Assembly: GCF_963678635.1 (NCBI RefSeq)
Contig: NC_087066.1
Span: 46,721,129-46,785,128, forward strand
DNA from: Symsagittifera roscoffensis
Taxonomy: Eukaryota > Xenacoelomorpha > Acoela > Convolutidae
DNA: 64,000 nt
Direction: 5' to 3'
Below, piece by piece: positions 45,434 through 57,600 of the stretch. The notes under the pieces were generated by a model, which was not told the DNA's origin, did no database searches, and worked only from the letters and a program-made list of their open reading frames with translations. How positions within the stretch are numbered: position 1 is the stretch's first letter; each line of letters begins with the position of its first letter. The position numbers were made by a program, and so were the translations under genes.

Positions 45434-46280
45434 ATGAGCGACACGAATGAACTTATGGATTTCATCTCAGCGAGTCTAGGAACGGCTCTGGACGAGAGAT
45501 ATCAGCGGTTGACAGATTGTAACTTTGAAATGGAAGGCCCTGAGCTGGCGATATTCATCGTCGCACTCCTCAATGCGATGGTACGAGAAGGCCGAGGGGA
45601 TTGCCCCACAGAAGTAGTACTAATGTTGGCGTTCGGCAAATCCGGTACCGCCAGAAGAGGCCGAAACAGGCTCACGCGATAGCGATGTGGATAGACGTCT
45701 GGTCACGACTTGGCTCCTGAGCCAGGATTGGGCGAGCTGACGGATTACAGGCTAGGGGAGATGTCTATACCAGTGCGCCCCAACTCCTCCGCACAGCCTC
45801 TCTTCGGATCGAAGAGATCACGCGATGGGTCGGGCCCTTTGTTCTCTGCAGATTCATCGAGTGCAGCTCCACCGTCAAAAAAAGTGAAAACGAGTGATAT
45901 TCAGATACAGACGGCAGAAACAAGCAAAACTCTCGAGAAGGGAGATAGAGATTGGCAGTAGTTGTGCGCAAAGCTCAACGAATACAAGCAGAAGGCGAAG
46001 AAACGTGGTGAGTGGAAGAGGAAATATGACGATACGACGAGCTACCAATTACTCTCAAGGAGTGGGAGATAAGGCACCTGAAGGAGGTCTAAAACGCGAG
46101 GGTGGGCAAGTTGTCACCGGATGTCCTAGCTATGATGAAAGCCGACGCGACTACTAAGGCTAAGCTTCAGGAGCTTTACAGACCATATGAAGTGGCAACT
46201 CCGCAGCGAGTGAGCTCGCCTACCAACGCGAGCAACTCGATACTTGACCATCGGATACTTACCTGGCGCCTCAGTTTCAG
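45434..46280 (+). pseudogene. Third ORF, N-terminal region
   Basis: The likely start is the ATG at 45434 (MSDTNELMDFISASLG). The frame shifts near 45640, where PPEEAETGSRDSDVDRRLV is the better reading, and returns near 45705 (GELTDYRLGEMSIPV, then SSAAPPSKKVKTSDIQ). A basic coiled segment follows (NEYKQKAKKRGEWKRKY), then LSPDVLAMMKADATTKAKL. In-frame stops at 45680, 45959 and others prove decay. Acidic and serine-rich stretches with a lysine cluster suggest a nuclear or RNA-contacting N-terminus. No family is recognised for this part. Confidence 0.55.
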
Positions 46281-46286
46281 GAAACG

Positions 46287-47036
46287 TTGGAGCAGGTAGC
46301 AAATGCGACGATGCAAGAAATACAACGAGCATGGGACAGAAGTTCGGGTAAGATCGTTCCGTCCCAACGCACAGGCCAATCACCCATCGGGAGAGAGAGG
46401 ACAACATATCCCATAGAAACGGCCGGTCCGGCACCGAGTGGAGCCAAAATGGGGTCGCGAGTGGTCGACATCAGAAAGGTCTTCGATCAGGTTGCTGCAG
46501 AAAACCCTAGGACTTAATTGAACGGCATGAGCTGGAACCCGGCAACGATCCACCAACCAGTACCGACGAGAAGCCAATATCTGATCTTTGGAGACAGCTT
46601 ACTAAAGTATTTGACAGATATTCATGTGGTGGGCCAAGCCACTGCAATCTCTTTTGGTGGAGCCACGGTGGCTCAAGTGATCAAGATGATAGAGCTACAA
46701 AACGTTGATCGGGTGGATACACTAATCCTGATGAAAGGATTTAATGAAGTTTTCAGACACCTAGTCACCACCGAGGAGAAATGGGAACCACTGCTGGTCT
46801 GTCTCCTCAATGAATTGAAAGAGAAGTATAGACCAAGGCTCGTGGCCTTGTGTAACACCCTTCTAAGTCCAGACGCCGGCTCACCGATAGCAGACTTCAT
46901 GAACGGGAACGTGACCCGATGGAACACGATGGCCAGGAATTTGATTGCCGACAATTCCAATGAGCTCAAATGACGGACATCGAGAGCGCACTGCGAATGA
47001 TGGACCACAGTGCCCTAATGAGAGATGGTACACAAT
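46287..47036 (+). pseudogene. SGNH-hydrolase-like domain of the third ORF
   Basis: A linker (46287-46515, stop TAA) leads in frame to YLIFGDSLLKYLTDI, the GDS block that carries the nucleophile Ser in SGNH/GDSL enzymes. Then come ISFGGATVAQVIKMIELQ (Gly block), LILMKGFNEVFRHL (Gly-x-Asn block) and VTRWNTMARNLIADNS. After a frameshift at 46973 the tail reads DIESALRMMDHSALMRDGTQ. The family's final Asp-x-x-His block would be here: DG is present but the His position is Gln, followed by TAG. SGNH enzymes cleave esters; with the His missing and the stops, this copy is inactive. A sister fragment is at 1021-1290 on the other strand. Confidence 0.65.
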
Positions 47037-47088
47037 AGCCAGCCGGGCAGACAATGGATCAATGACGCACTGCAGACGGAGATAGGAA

Positions 47089-47879
47089 ATGGAGGCCGAG
47101 TTGCGGACAGTGGTCAACCCTGTGATGCGAAGTAGCCCTGCTGGCAGATTAAGGTCTCGTGTACCTCCGCAACCACTAGCGAATTGTCTGGGACCTCTGG
47201 TGACGGAAGCAAATATTAAGCAGCACATTCCCAGCTATGACGTGAGAGAGAGAATGGGGACCGCCCCCGCTCCCAGAGGCCGGCGTTTGGAGAATCGAAC
47301 TGGGTCAAAAAACGGTCCGCAACAAGTAGCTCTCCGAGAACCACCAGCGCCGCGAGTCAGTCCGTCAGTCTGCAAGGGCACATCGGCTCAGGGGAACTCT
47401 CAAGCAGACCTTTCAGCTACTATTAATACCGGTAGGATCAGTGAGATATTGTGCAACAGACTAGAACCCAGCCCGTGGGGCCGATACAGGGCGGACTTTG
47501 CAATCATACTGAATATGAATACGCTGGCGTGTCGTGCGGACGCGATGAAAATGCTCAATGGACACGATCCTACATATCCGGATTATACCGAATGTCAGGC
47601 GTGGATTGGCTCTTGGCAGAAGAGGAGCACTTTAGTTCCGCCACCACTTTGAGGCTGGTAGAACTAGAGGTTTTGCCCAGGGATAGCACAATGGCACCTC
47701 TGAACACGAAGTCATCGATGTTCGTCCGTCATCAGGCGAGGAAAAGAGCACCACCGAGCCAGAAGGGGATTTTTCTAGTGGAAAACAAACCCAATAACGA
47801 ACATCACAAAAGTTACAGGCAATTTGCTAAGCCCCCGCGACAGCAACTGGAGAGTACTCTAGGGATTACCCACAGGTGA
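47089..47879 (+). pseudogene. Third ORF, linker and helix-rich region
   Basis: Frame 47089-47652 begins with a proline/arginine-rich stretch and reaches PSPWGRYRADFAIILNMN and TLACRADAMKMLNG. Around 47580 the better frame changes to YRMSGVDWLLAEEEHFSSA, then LRLVELEVLPRDSTMAPLN and KSYRQFAKPPRQQ up to TGA at 47877. I recall this block order from large hypothetical proteins of invertebrate genomes, unverified. No enzymatic motif is seen. Confidence 0.5.
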
Positions 47880-49150
47880 GCTCAGTGGAAGGTGATGAGA
47901 AAAGATATGCGCACCTGAAGTCACCAAAAGGGGACAGCCTGTTCGCGGCGTGTGATCCTCTGGAAACGAAATTGGGGAAAATCTTGATTGTGGCTAGCTC
48001 TGACTTTCTGTATACTCCCCGCTCACGCTTTTGGCTGGACGTAACTTTCCTCACGGCCTCCAATCTAGACTAGGGACAAGCTGTGGGAATGGCAATAAGT
48101 GTACAAAAAGTGGTTAACATTGACCCACAGGTTCTCATAATAGCAGGATCGAATGACCACTTGGAGAGTAGCGGATTGCTGAATGGTATGGTTGACAGAT
48201 CGTCCCCAAACTCAGAGGTCATTGGAAGGCAATCATTACACTTCTCTCCGCCATGATGGAAGCTGTGAGGTCAATATATTGCTGTTTTGCGAGGCAATTG
48301 GTCAAAGTTGTTTTCATATTGTCTCCTGGCTACGTCTTATTACGCGAGCCTCTGCAGTTTGCAGTTTTTGTATGCGATGGTTATCTTGCTTGCGGAAGGA
48401 CGATTTGACCTAGTGATACCGGCAACACACCGACATGTTGATCCTAATCTTTATTACCCCTTCCGATCAGAATTCCCTGCTTTATGGTCGGACATATTGA
48501 GCGCGATCCAGGGTTTTAAGGATCACAGCACAACGCGTGTCATGTTGGATGAGGGGTTGAGACTGAAACTTTCAAATTTTAGCCGAATTTTGAAAATGAG
48601 GCCAGGAATGAGTGACGAGCACGAGTAAGCGGTTAGTGCAGCGACTGGCAAATAACCTATGGTTCAGGCAGTCAGATAACGTGAGGGACGAAAGGGGGGC
48701 ATTGGTGAGAAGGAACGCTACTTCCACGGAAGAGCACCATAGGTCTATGGCTTTCAGAACGAAGCCTCATACCAATCCTTGGCTGTTTCTGTCTGCACGA
48801 CTATGCACACTGGGACAGGACGCCTTCGATGATGCCCCAGCGATGGAGAAGGAAATTCATTAGTATTTAAAGGGGATCCTAGACGTGAGAGAAGAGGCGG
48901 GCACAACCATACTACAATTGATGCAGGAGATAAACACGATGTCCTTGTACAGGTTCCAGGTGGATGTGCTGTCAACGAGAGCCAAATACGAGAGGTCCGA
49001 TGCGATCATCGCGCGAAGGGATGCGGGGTTGTCACCCGCGTTCCTCAGCAGTTGCTATCCCTTCGATAAACCTAATAGCCAATTTCGTGTGAGATTTCAG
49101 AAAGTTATTTATTGGCCTGGTGCTGGCAGTATAGGTAACTTTCGGCCATG
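47870..49150 (+). pseudogene. Third ORF, second SGNH-like module and following region
   Basis: The reading RYAHLKSPKGDSLFAACDP leads to KILIVASSDFLYTPRS, laid out like the start of an SGNH fold. It continues through TAG at 48071 to QVLIIAGSNDHLESSGLL, which has the Gly-x-Asn-Asp arrangement of block III. Later pieces are IQGFKDHSTTRVMLDEGL, FSRILKMRPGMSDEHE, MAFRTKPHTNPWLFLS and FRVRFQKVIYWP. Frames change at about 48290, 48610 and 48885. The second module lacks a GDS serine at the usual spot (ASSD instead). Confidence 0.45.
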
Positions 49151-49423
49151 AGAGCTTTGTGAAGGGACCCGTGGTCCTTTTTACTAGAAACTGACTGACC
49201 TCCGGTTGGGTGGCCTTCTCACACTGATAGTGATGACTTATGGTCGATTGGGTGAACTTTCGTAATGCTGAGATATCCAAAACAGTTGCAAGGATCGGTT
49301 TCCTACAGAAAGTTGAAGTTTTAGAGGACCCTGCTCCTTCAATATCTACTAAAACATAACAGAAGCTAAACTGGGGAGGATAAATCTGTCTCCGATGAAT
49401 GGGAGAAGAAAAGGTGTGCGCGC
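49151..49423. other. Third ORF interval without a clear frame
   Basis: Decayed sequence within the element. Frames are too broken to assign. Confidence 0.3.
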
Positions 49424-50038
49424 GTGCCCCTGTTAACCAGTTTGGCCCTCATGATGTATTTCGATCCGTTAGCTTTGATATTAGAGATGGGAGAGTTCGT
49501 CACAGTGATTTACGGACCTAGAGTGACGCACGTGTTTCCAGACATGCAAGTGAAGGCGTTTAGACACTCGGTGCTGTATGTGAATCTTGTATCAGTAGTA
49601 GATTGTTCGGTGCCAAAGTGGGTGGAACAACGGGAACTGAGTAAACTGGCGAGCGAGGATAGACTATTTGGAAGGATAGCGGAGCCTGTCTGGTTGCTGA
49701 TGGATTTTGACAACAGCTTCAAATGTCGAATGGGCGGAGAAGATCTTTCGAACGTCTAATTCAATCCTAAGATCTGGAATTTACGACCGGTCGTCAAGGG
49801 CACCGAGGCAGCAGTGAAAATTCCGGAGACATATGCTTATGTGAAGGAACCTCAGGAGACGTGGTTGGTTCGTTCAATTCCACTGTCGGATATGTGCCCT
49901 CTATAACCACTGATCAGAAGGATGCTGTTGGGGGTGACCAATTCTGCTTTTGCACCAAGGATTAGAGCCGCGCAGGACGTGGAGGAGAGAATGCTGAAGT
50001 GGGTTGAGGAATGGAGCCGCGCTTCATCAGTTGGAACG
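49424..50038 (+). pseudogene. Third ORF, central region
   Basis: Frame 49424-49759 reads PLALILEMGEFVTVIYGPRV, KAFRHSVLYVNLVSVVDC and VWLLMDFDNSFKCRMG. After stops it resumes at 49922 with NSAFAPRIRAAQDVEERM and LKWVEEWSRASSVG. It directly precedes the tandemly duplicated part. Unknown function. Confidence 0.45.
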
Positions 50039-53000
50039 CTGCAGCCCTACACAATTGTGGAAATTGTCATAAATGACGACGTGCTCTACCAGGCGAGTGA
50101 CCTGATGATAGCGGCTCGACCGGACTCAGGAGTTGATATGCCCCAAGTCCCCACTGGACCGGTACCCAAGCCAGATGATGAGGGAAAAGATGAAGGCACA
50201 AATAAGGAGAACCAAGGAGGGGATGATCCCATGGAGGGAAGAGGGGATAAAGTGAGCCAAATTGACCTGGGAGCCCTGGAGAGAGATCTCTAGGAGTATG
50301 ATTTTAAGGAAGCGGAAGATGGTGGAGCGGATGAAACACTGATGTTCATGACGCCATCGTCCTTTATTTCATCCACCAAAGAACCCCCAGCGAGCTTGTC
50401 TACCGTGGAGCCAATGTCCTTTATGGAGGCACATCAGAGAAGAGACACGTACGATGCGAATCTCTTCGAAGGCTGAGGATTGAGCACGTTACCAGAGGAA
50501 GAAGGGGCACGAAATCAAAGCGAACTTAAGTAGGAGACTGGAGAAGTGTGGACGCGGGTAGCTTTGATGGAGAGCACATGGGAGGTGATCCGGAGATACG
50601 GCACTCAACCCGTGATGAGAGTGGGATTGAATCAGCCCATCATGCTTGAAGTATTGGGGAAAATGATGGAGCCCACTGAGTCTGACGGTGTGACCGAGTC
50701 AGTCACGGAAGAAAGTGCTGAGAAGAGTCCTGTTGTGCGAGACCAGCCTGTAAAAAGAACCAAGAAGGGGCTGAAGAAGTACAAGTCCATGGTGAGAAAG
50801 CTCCAGAGCAGAGTAAACAACAATGTTGTGAAGTCGAAAGCGGCCGCAGCAGTGATGTCGCTGGCAAAAGTGTCCCGTCCGAATGAAAATGGACAAGGGT
50901 TTGTTGCCACGCATGGTGGCAGAGAGAAGGAGAATTGGGTGCCAACAATGTAGTTAGCAGGACTGATATCCACTGCCTCAAAAGCGAGGAAGAACGAGAG
51001 GACCCTGGCTGGCACCAGACAGGAAAGAGAAGTTATCAGCCAGTGTGGATCTGGTGGGCTGGAAGATTACAAACCATCTCGGTCGAACATAGCGAAGATG
51101 AAACTGAAGGGACAGCTCGACGTGCTCGAGTACAGTCGCATCAATGTACCCGAGTTAGTTCACATGGTCGATCCTGCTGGGGGCTATGTGGAAATGTTGA
51201 AGGCGGGGAATTCCGCGAGAGGATATTTGATGGCATGGCATGATAAGCAAAACATGCAGGAAAACCTGAAAGAGTTGATGATGGGTTCAAACATAAAAAG
51301 GAAAGCGTTTGGCACCGTGATGTCATCGGGAGAGAAATAAGACGGCCTGGAGCTGCTGGTAAAAGTTTCCAAGAGGACGGCCCTCCAAAAGTATTTCGAC
51401 GAGACCATGCGATAACCTTCGTTAGTAACGGCGTATGTTGCTAACCCAGGTTTCAAGACAGATCTACTAGTGAGGCTGGTGTGGTTGTTGGGCTTGTTGG
51501 GATAAGGAGACAGGAGTATGAAGCCACCATCGAAACCAAGGCGAGGGAGCAACAATTGGAACTGATGGATCCTATGAAAGTGCTGATTGCCAGGGACGAC
51601 TTCGCGATGGCATGGGCAAAACGGACAGATGCGGTTTGCTTTGTGAAGTTCTTGTTGGATCTTTTCACCAACATGGTGTTAGAGGAATGCGTGAAGGATA
51701 TCAGACAAAGAGGGGTGAAGCGTGAAGAGATCTTGTTTAGTGCTGGTTGGAACTCTGTCAAGATATGCCACTACGGATCCCGGTGAAGGAGTTGAACGAC
51801 CTCGATAGCAACCGGAAGTTGGAGGACATCAGAAGGTGCTCCAACAAAGAATTGATAGTAACTAGAGATATGCTGGAAGGGTTCAAGAGCCTGAAGGAAT
51901 ATGCGAAGCTAGGGAAGCAGAGATCCTTCCAGTATGTGTCAGGTGTCTCTGGAACGGCCTATAATCCATTCGACAACGAAGAAGCCAGGGAACTCTACTT
52001 TGACTTTGAGCAAGCGGTAGTTCTCAATTTCTGGGTGGAGAGAGTATGGGAAATGGGGATGATAATGTCTGAACAGCTGCAGTTGAGAATAATTCTGGAG
52101 GAGCGAGTGGTCGAACCCTCGATTCCCAAATTGGAAGGGCAGGTGGGCTTTTAGAGTAATTCGTGGGACGGCCCACTGAAGACCAATCTTGTGACGAGGT
52201 AGGAACTCATGAAACCTTCGTATTGCCCAAAACCGAACGCGGTTCTGATATGGGACATCTCCGCTGATTTTGAGCTAGTAGAGAGCGACGATGAGAGCCT
52301 GCCACTTGCTGCCCTTGAAAGTGAAAAAGCAGAGTGAGGAGACACCAACGAAACCATCGGAGGTAATTTTCCCGAATGATTGGATGGAAACAGGCACCTG
52401 CCTGGCCGCCAGTTGTGAACTGGAAGTGCACGTGTGTGGAACGGGTCACTGCTTCGAATCTCTGGCCGAACAACAATACCAGTTAGCGAGGCTATTCGGG
52501 AGGTTAAGCATACGAGTTTACTGAGGTGAGTTAAGTAACTGTTTTTGGGTTCTACAGTAAGACGAGCTCCATAGAATCACTGGAACGTCTCGAGAGGGCT
52601 CATGAGTTAGTGACCGCCCTGGGCGTTGAAGTGTTTCCGGGGTCATTGCAGACTGAGCAGAAAGCTGGAAGCTGGCGAGAAGCTCTCGAGAATGAAATGA
52701 ACCTGAAGCATAGCGAGGGATATCACAAGACAGTTGGCTCAACGTACCTGGTGGGAACCAGCTCGGTACCATACTGCAACAGCAAATCTCCAACGCGCCT
52801 CATGGTAGTAGATGCCAAAACGCAGCATTGGTTGATTGATCAACCCTTTCAGGTGCCCAAGCATGTGCAATTATCAAAGATGTCTGAAAAATCCCATGAA
52901 CTATTGACGAAGATCCATCGGGCAGTCCCGGATAGGTCTAGAGACGAATTAGAAGAGATTGTGAAATTGGGTGGCGGAAGCGTCAGTGATTTTCAGAAGA

Positions 53001-53800
53001 AGAAAGCGAGTGAAATGATGGCGAACGATTTGCTCACAATTGACGAGAAGGATGAAACGCAGCAGACGATGATGGAAATAGAGCCACTGCTGATAGCATC
53101 GGAATATTGAACCTGGAGGAACATCCTACTGACTCATGAGGAGTACCCGTGTCACTGCCTGGCGCAGACGTTTCATTACCCCAAGAGAGCAAACTTAGTG
53201 ATCGTATGGGATGATGTAGAGCTATTTTCAATGGGATTGCCTGATCAAGCGCAGAGAGTTTCGTTAATGATGGTCACTGCCATGTCAGCAGTGAAGTGGC
53301 TTGAGGCTAATGTAGGAATGATGAGCGAGCGGGAGATGCCAGTACCGACTTCTGAGCAACTAAGCCAAGTGAGTGTCAGCAGGAAACTGGAACTGTTCAA
53401 AACCACCTGCAAAGTCCTGAGGACATCCAAAGCCATCGAAAGGATATGGGCAAGACAGAGATTGATGCCTTGGTTTCGTGCGGTGATGACCGCATAGGTA
53501 TATGAACGCGCGAAGCGTCATATGTCCCGCAACACGGACGCCTATCAATCCCTTCAGTGGAATATAGGACCGGGAGACTATAAGAGGACATTCCTGAAGC
53601 ATAGTGACGCCTTATTAACTACAGCTGTGAAACGGGTGGCTGGAATGCCTTGTACCATTGAAAACGAGAAAAAGGAGTTCTTACGAGTTGACATGGAACA
53701 GAATGTCAGCCTCTGCTTGCACAACAGCTTCTGTAGGAATCGGGAGCAAAAGTTGAACGTAGATCTACTGCCCTGTTGCGAACAAATCAACAACGATTAG
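50039..53800 (+). pseudogene. Third ORF, C-terminal half (unit 1)
   Basis: Successive blocks are an acidic segment with an in-frame TAG at 50291; VMRVGLNQPIMLEVLGKM and a very basic stretch with KRTKKGLKKYKSMVRKLQSR (50546-50953); NVPELVHMVDPAGGYVEML (51098-51340); FAMAWAKRTDAVCFVKFLL (51481-51786); KSLKEYAKLGKQRSFQYVSG (51747-52154); AVLIWDISADFELVESDDES near 52240; WREALENEMNLKHSEGYHK (52610-53110); NLVIVWDDVELFSMGLPD and WARQRLMPWFRAVMTA (to TAG 53497); and MSRNTDAYQSLQWNIGPGDY to the stop at 53798. Strand-turn pieces such as VLIWDISAD and LVIVWDDVE look like degenerate repeats of the SGNH start. Function is unknown. Confidence 0.5.
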
Positions 53801-54317
53801 AGCGAGAAGAATTTTTATGGTGTAAGACGTGAGTAGTCAGAAAGGAAATTTTTATCTAGGACACTCATCAAGTTTTGTGAAAATGTTAGAAAGCAGTGAA
53901 AGTTAGTATGATGCCATATATGACACGCGTTGAATTGAGGTGACGTGAATAAAATTTAATTTCACATGCAATTTGTAAGTTGATAGAAGAACATTGGATC
54001 ACTACTTGAAGAGAACCCGGAGTTATGTGTTCAATGGGGACAATGAGAGGACTATCCGGGGAATATGTGCCAATCCCCCGAATTGGCACAGTCGAATTCT
54101 TCGATGCACGCAAAAAAAGAACGTTAAAGGCGAATTCTAATAAAAATGAGGCTCAGAATGTTTTAGAATTCAAAATTTTCAAATTTTCGATTTGAGCTGG
54201 AACATTTTTGAGAAATACAAGAAACGGCCAACTCTAACCGAAAGAGAAAACCAGACACACAACCGAGGTTACGAGACAAGTAGTGGAAAGAGAACGTGAA
54301 GAAAGAAGCTTCTTATC

Positions 54318-54611
54318 GTGGTAGTAACACACGATAAGGCGCTTAACGGAAGAAGATTGAACGAAAAGAAGGTGCAGTGGGACTTTCGGAACGGGTCCGA
54401 ACTTCCCGTGCCACGAACTTGGAGAGATAATTATGTTACATTCGACCAGAATGTGTCAAAATGCAAGTTCGAATTCGAAATATTATTGTACCATCTGACC
54501 GAGAAGATTGACGATTTAAACAGATTAGAGGTCTTAATCGTTCATTTTGACGAACTTGGAAGGGTTAATTTGGAGTGTCACGTTAATTTTCAAAAAAAAA
54601 AATTGAAATAA
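54318..54611 (+). CDS. Small ORF after the third ORF, unit 1
   Basis: This is an open frame of 97 codons with KVQWDFRNGSELPVPRTW, CKFEFEILLYHLTEKIDDL and VLIVHFDELGRVNLE. Composition is protein-like. It may be the tail of the third ORF or a separate small gene of the element. The start is uncertain (the first codon in frame is not ATG). The copy in unit 2 has TAC changed to TAG at 59187-59189. Confidence 0.4.
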   Translation: MVVTHDKALNGRRLNEKKVQWDFRNGSELPVPRTWRDNYVTFDQNVSKCKFEFEILLYHLTEKIDDLNRLEVLIVHFDELGRVNLECHVNFQKKKLK

Positions 54612-54691
54612 AGACACCTAACGACCCTGAGATTCCGCACCAACTGAAACGGCGAAACACAACAACAACAGTATTCTCAACACGAACAACG

Positions 54692-57600
54692 CTGCAGCCC
54701 TACACAATTGTGGAAATTGTCATAAATGACGACGTGCTCTACCAGGCGAGTGACCTGATGATAGCGGCTCGACCGGACTCAGGAGTTGATATGCCCCAAG
54801 TCCCCACTGGACCGGTACCCAAGCCAGATGATGAGGGAAAAGATGAAGGCACAAATAAGGAGAACCAAGGAGGGGATGATCCCATGGAGGGAAGAGGGGA
54901 TAAAGTGAGCCAAATTGACCTGGGAGCCCTGGAGAGAGATCTCTAGGAGTATGATTTTAAGGAAGCGGAAGATGGTGGAGCGGATGATACACTGATGTTC
55001 ATGACGCCATCGTCCTTTATTTCATCCACCAAAGAACCCCCAGCGAGCTTGTCTACCGTGGAGCCAATGTCCTTTATGGAGGCACATCAGAGAAGAGACA
55101 CGTACGATGCGAATCTCTTCGAAGGCTGAGGGATGTACGAAGGGCATTGATGTCGAAGGCTGAGGATTGAGCACGTTACCAGAGGAAGAAGGGGCACGAA
55201 ATCAAAGCGAACTTAAGTAGGAGACTGGAGAAGTGTGGACGCGGGTAGCTTTGATGGAGAGCAAATGGGAGGTGATCCGGAGATACGGCACTCAACCCGT
55301 GATGAGAGTGGGATTGAATCTGCCCATCATGCTTGAAGTATTGGGGAAAATGATGGAGCCCACTGAGTCTGACGGTGTGACCGAGTCAGTCACGGAAGAA
55401 AGTGCTGAGAAGAGTCCTGTTGTGCGAGACCAGCCTGTAAAAAGAACCAAGAAGGGGCTGAAGAAGTACAAGTCCATGGTGAGAAAGCTCCAGAGCAGAG
55501 TAAACAACAATGTTGTGAAGTCGAAAGCGGCCGCAGCAGTGATGTCGCTGGCAAAGGTGTCCCGTCCGAATGAAAATGGACAAGGGTTTGTTGCCACGCA
55601 TGGTGGCAGAGAGAAGGAGAATCGGGTGCCAACAATGTAGTTAGCAGGACTGATATCCACTGCCTCAAAAGCGAGGAAGAACGAGAGGACCCTGGCTGGC
55701 ACCAGACAGGAAAGAGAAGTTATCAGCCAGTGTGGATCTGGTGGGCTGGAAGATTACAAACCATCTCGGTCGAACATAGCGAAGATGAAACTGAAGGGAC
55801 AGCTCGACGTGCTCGAGTACAGTCGCATCAATGTACCCGAGTTAGTTCACATGGTCGATCCTGCTGGGGGCTATGTGGAAATGTTGAAGGCGGGGAATTC
55901 CGCGAGAGGATATTTGATGGCATGGCATGATAAGCAAAACATGCAGGAAAACCTGAAAGAGTTGATGATGGGTTCAAACATAAAAAGGAAAGCGTTTGGC
56001 ACCGTGATGTCATCGGGAGAGAAATAAGACGGCCTGGAGCTGCTGGTAAAAGTTTCCAAGAGGACGGCCCTCCAAAAGTATTTCGACGAGACCATGCGAT
56101 AACCTTCGTTAGTAACGGCGTATGTTGCTAACCCAGGTTTCAAGACAGATCTACTAGTGAGGCTAGTGTGGTGTCTTGTTGGGATAAGGAGACAGGAGTA
56201 TGAAGCCACCATCGAAACCAAGGCGAGGGAGCAACAATTGGAACTGATGGATCCTCTGAAAGTGCTGATTGCCAGGGACGACTTCGCGATGGCATGGGCA
56301 AAACGGACAGATGCGGTTTGCTTTGTGAAGTTCTTGTTGGATCTTTTCCCCAACATGGTGTTAGAGGAATGCGTGAAGGATATCAGACAAAGAGGGGTGA
56401 AGCGTGAAGAGATCTTGTTTAGTGCTGGTTGGAACTCTGTCAAGATATGCCACTACGGATCCCGGTGAAGGAGTTGAACGACCTCGATAGCAACCGGAAG
56501 TTGGAGGACATCAGAAGGTGCTCCAACAAAGAATTGATAGTAACTAGAGATATGCTGGAAGGGTTCAAGAGCCTGAAGGAATATGCGAAGCTAGGGAAGC
56601 AGAGATCCTTCCAGTATGTGTCAGGTGTCTCTGGAACGGCCTATAATCCATTCGACAACGAAGAAGCCAGGGAACTCTACTTTGACTTTGAGCAAGCGGT
56701 AGTTCTCAATTTCTGGGTGGAGAGAGTATGGGAAATGGGGATGATAATGTCTGAACAGCTGCAGTTGAGAAAAATTCTGGAGGAGCGAGTGGTCGAACCC
56801 TCGATTCCCAAATTGGAAGGGCAGGTGGGCTTTTAGAGTAATTCGTGGGACGGCCCACTGAAGACCAATCTTGTGACGAGGTGGGAACTCATGAAACCTT
56901 CGTATTGCCCAAAACCGAACGCGGTTCTGATATGGGACATCTCCGCTGATTTTGAGCTAGTAGAGAGCGACGATGAGAGCCTGCCACTTGCTGCCCTTGA
57001 AAGTGAAAAAGCAGAGTGAGGAGACACCAACGAAACCATCGGAGGTAATTTTCCCGAATGATTGGATGGAAACAGGCACCTGCCTGGCCGCCAGTTGTGA
57101 ACTGGAAGTGCACGTGTGTGGAACGGGTCACTGCTTCGAATCTCTGGCCGAACAACAATACCAGTTAGCGAGGCTATTCGGGAGGTTAAGCATACGAGTT
57201 TACTGAGGTGAGTTAAGTAACTGTTTTTGGGTTCTACAGTAAGACGAGCTCCATAGAATCACTGGAACGTCTCGAGAGGGCTCATGAGTTAGTGACCGCC
57301 CTGGGCGTTGAAGTGTTTCCGGGGTCATTGCAGACTGAGCAGAAAGCTGGAAGCTGGCGAGAAGCTCTCGAGAATGAAATGAACCTGAAGCATAGCGAGG
57401 GATATCACAAGACAGTTGGCTCAACGTACCTGGTGGGAACCAGCTCGGTACCATACTGCAACAGCAAATCTCCAACGCGCCTCATGGTAGTAGATGCCAA
57501 AACGCAGCATTGGTTGATTGATCAACCCTTTCAGGTGCCCAAGCATGTGCAATTATCAAAGATGTCTGAAAAATCCCATGAACTATTGACGAAGATCCAT

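Larger units (their letters stand above)
50039..54691. repeat. 4.65 kb tandem duplication, unit 1
   Basis: The unit begins CTGCAGCCCTACAC and ends AACACGAACAACG. It is followed directly by unit 2. Both breakpoints share AACG (50035-50038 and 54688-54691), a microhomology. Identity is very high by eye. Confidence 0.95.

Noticed and set aside
50632-51761. Minus-strand frames of 70-190 codons in the duplicated region
   Set aside because: They oppose the third ORF of the element, have Ser/Phe/Leu-rich shadow composition and are repeated only because the region is duplicated.
45680-53499. In-frame TAG codons that could suggest stop-codon recoding
   Set aside because: Frameshifts accompany the stops, and TAA and TGA also interrupt the frames. 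Decay explains the pattern better than recoding.
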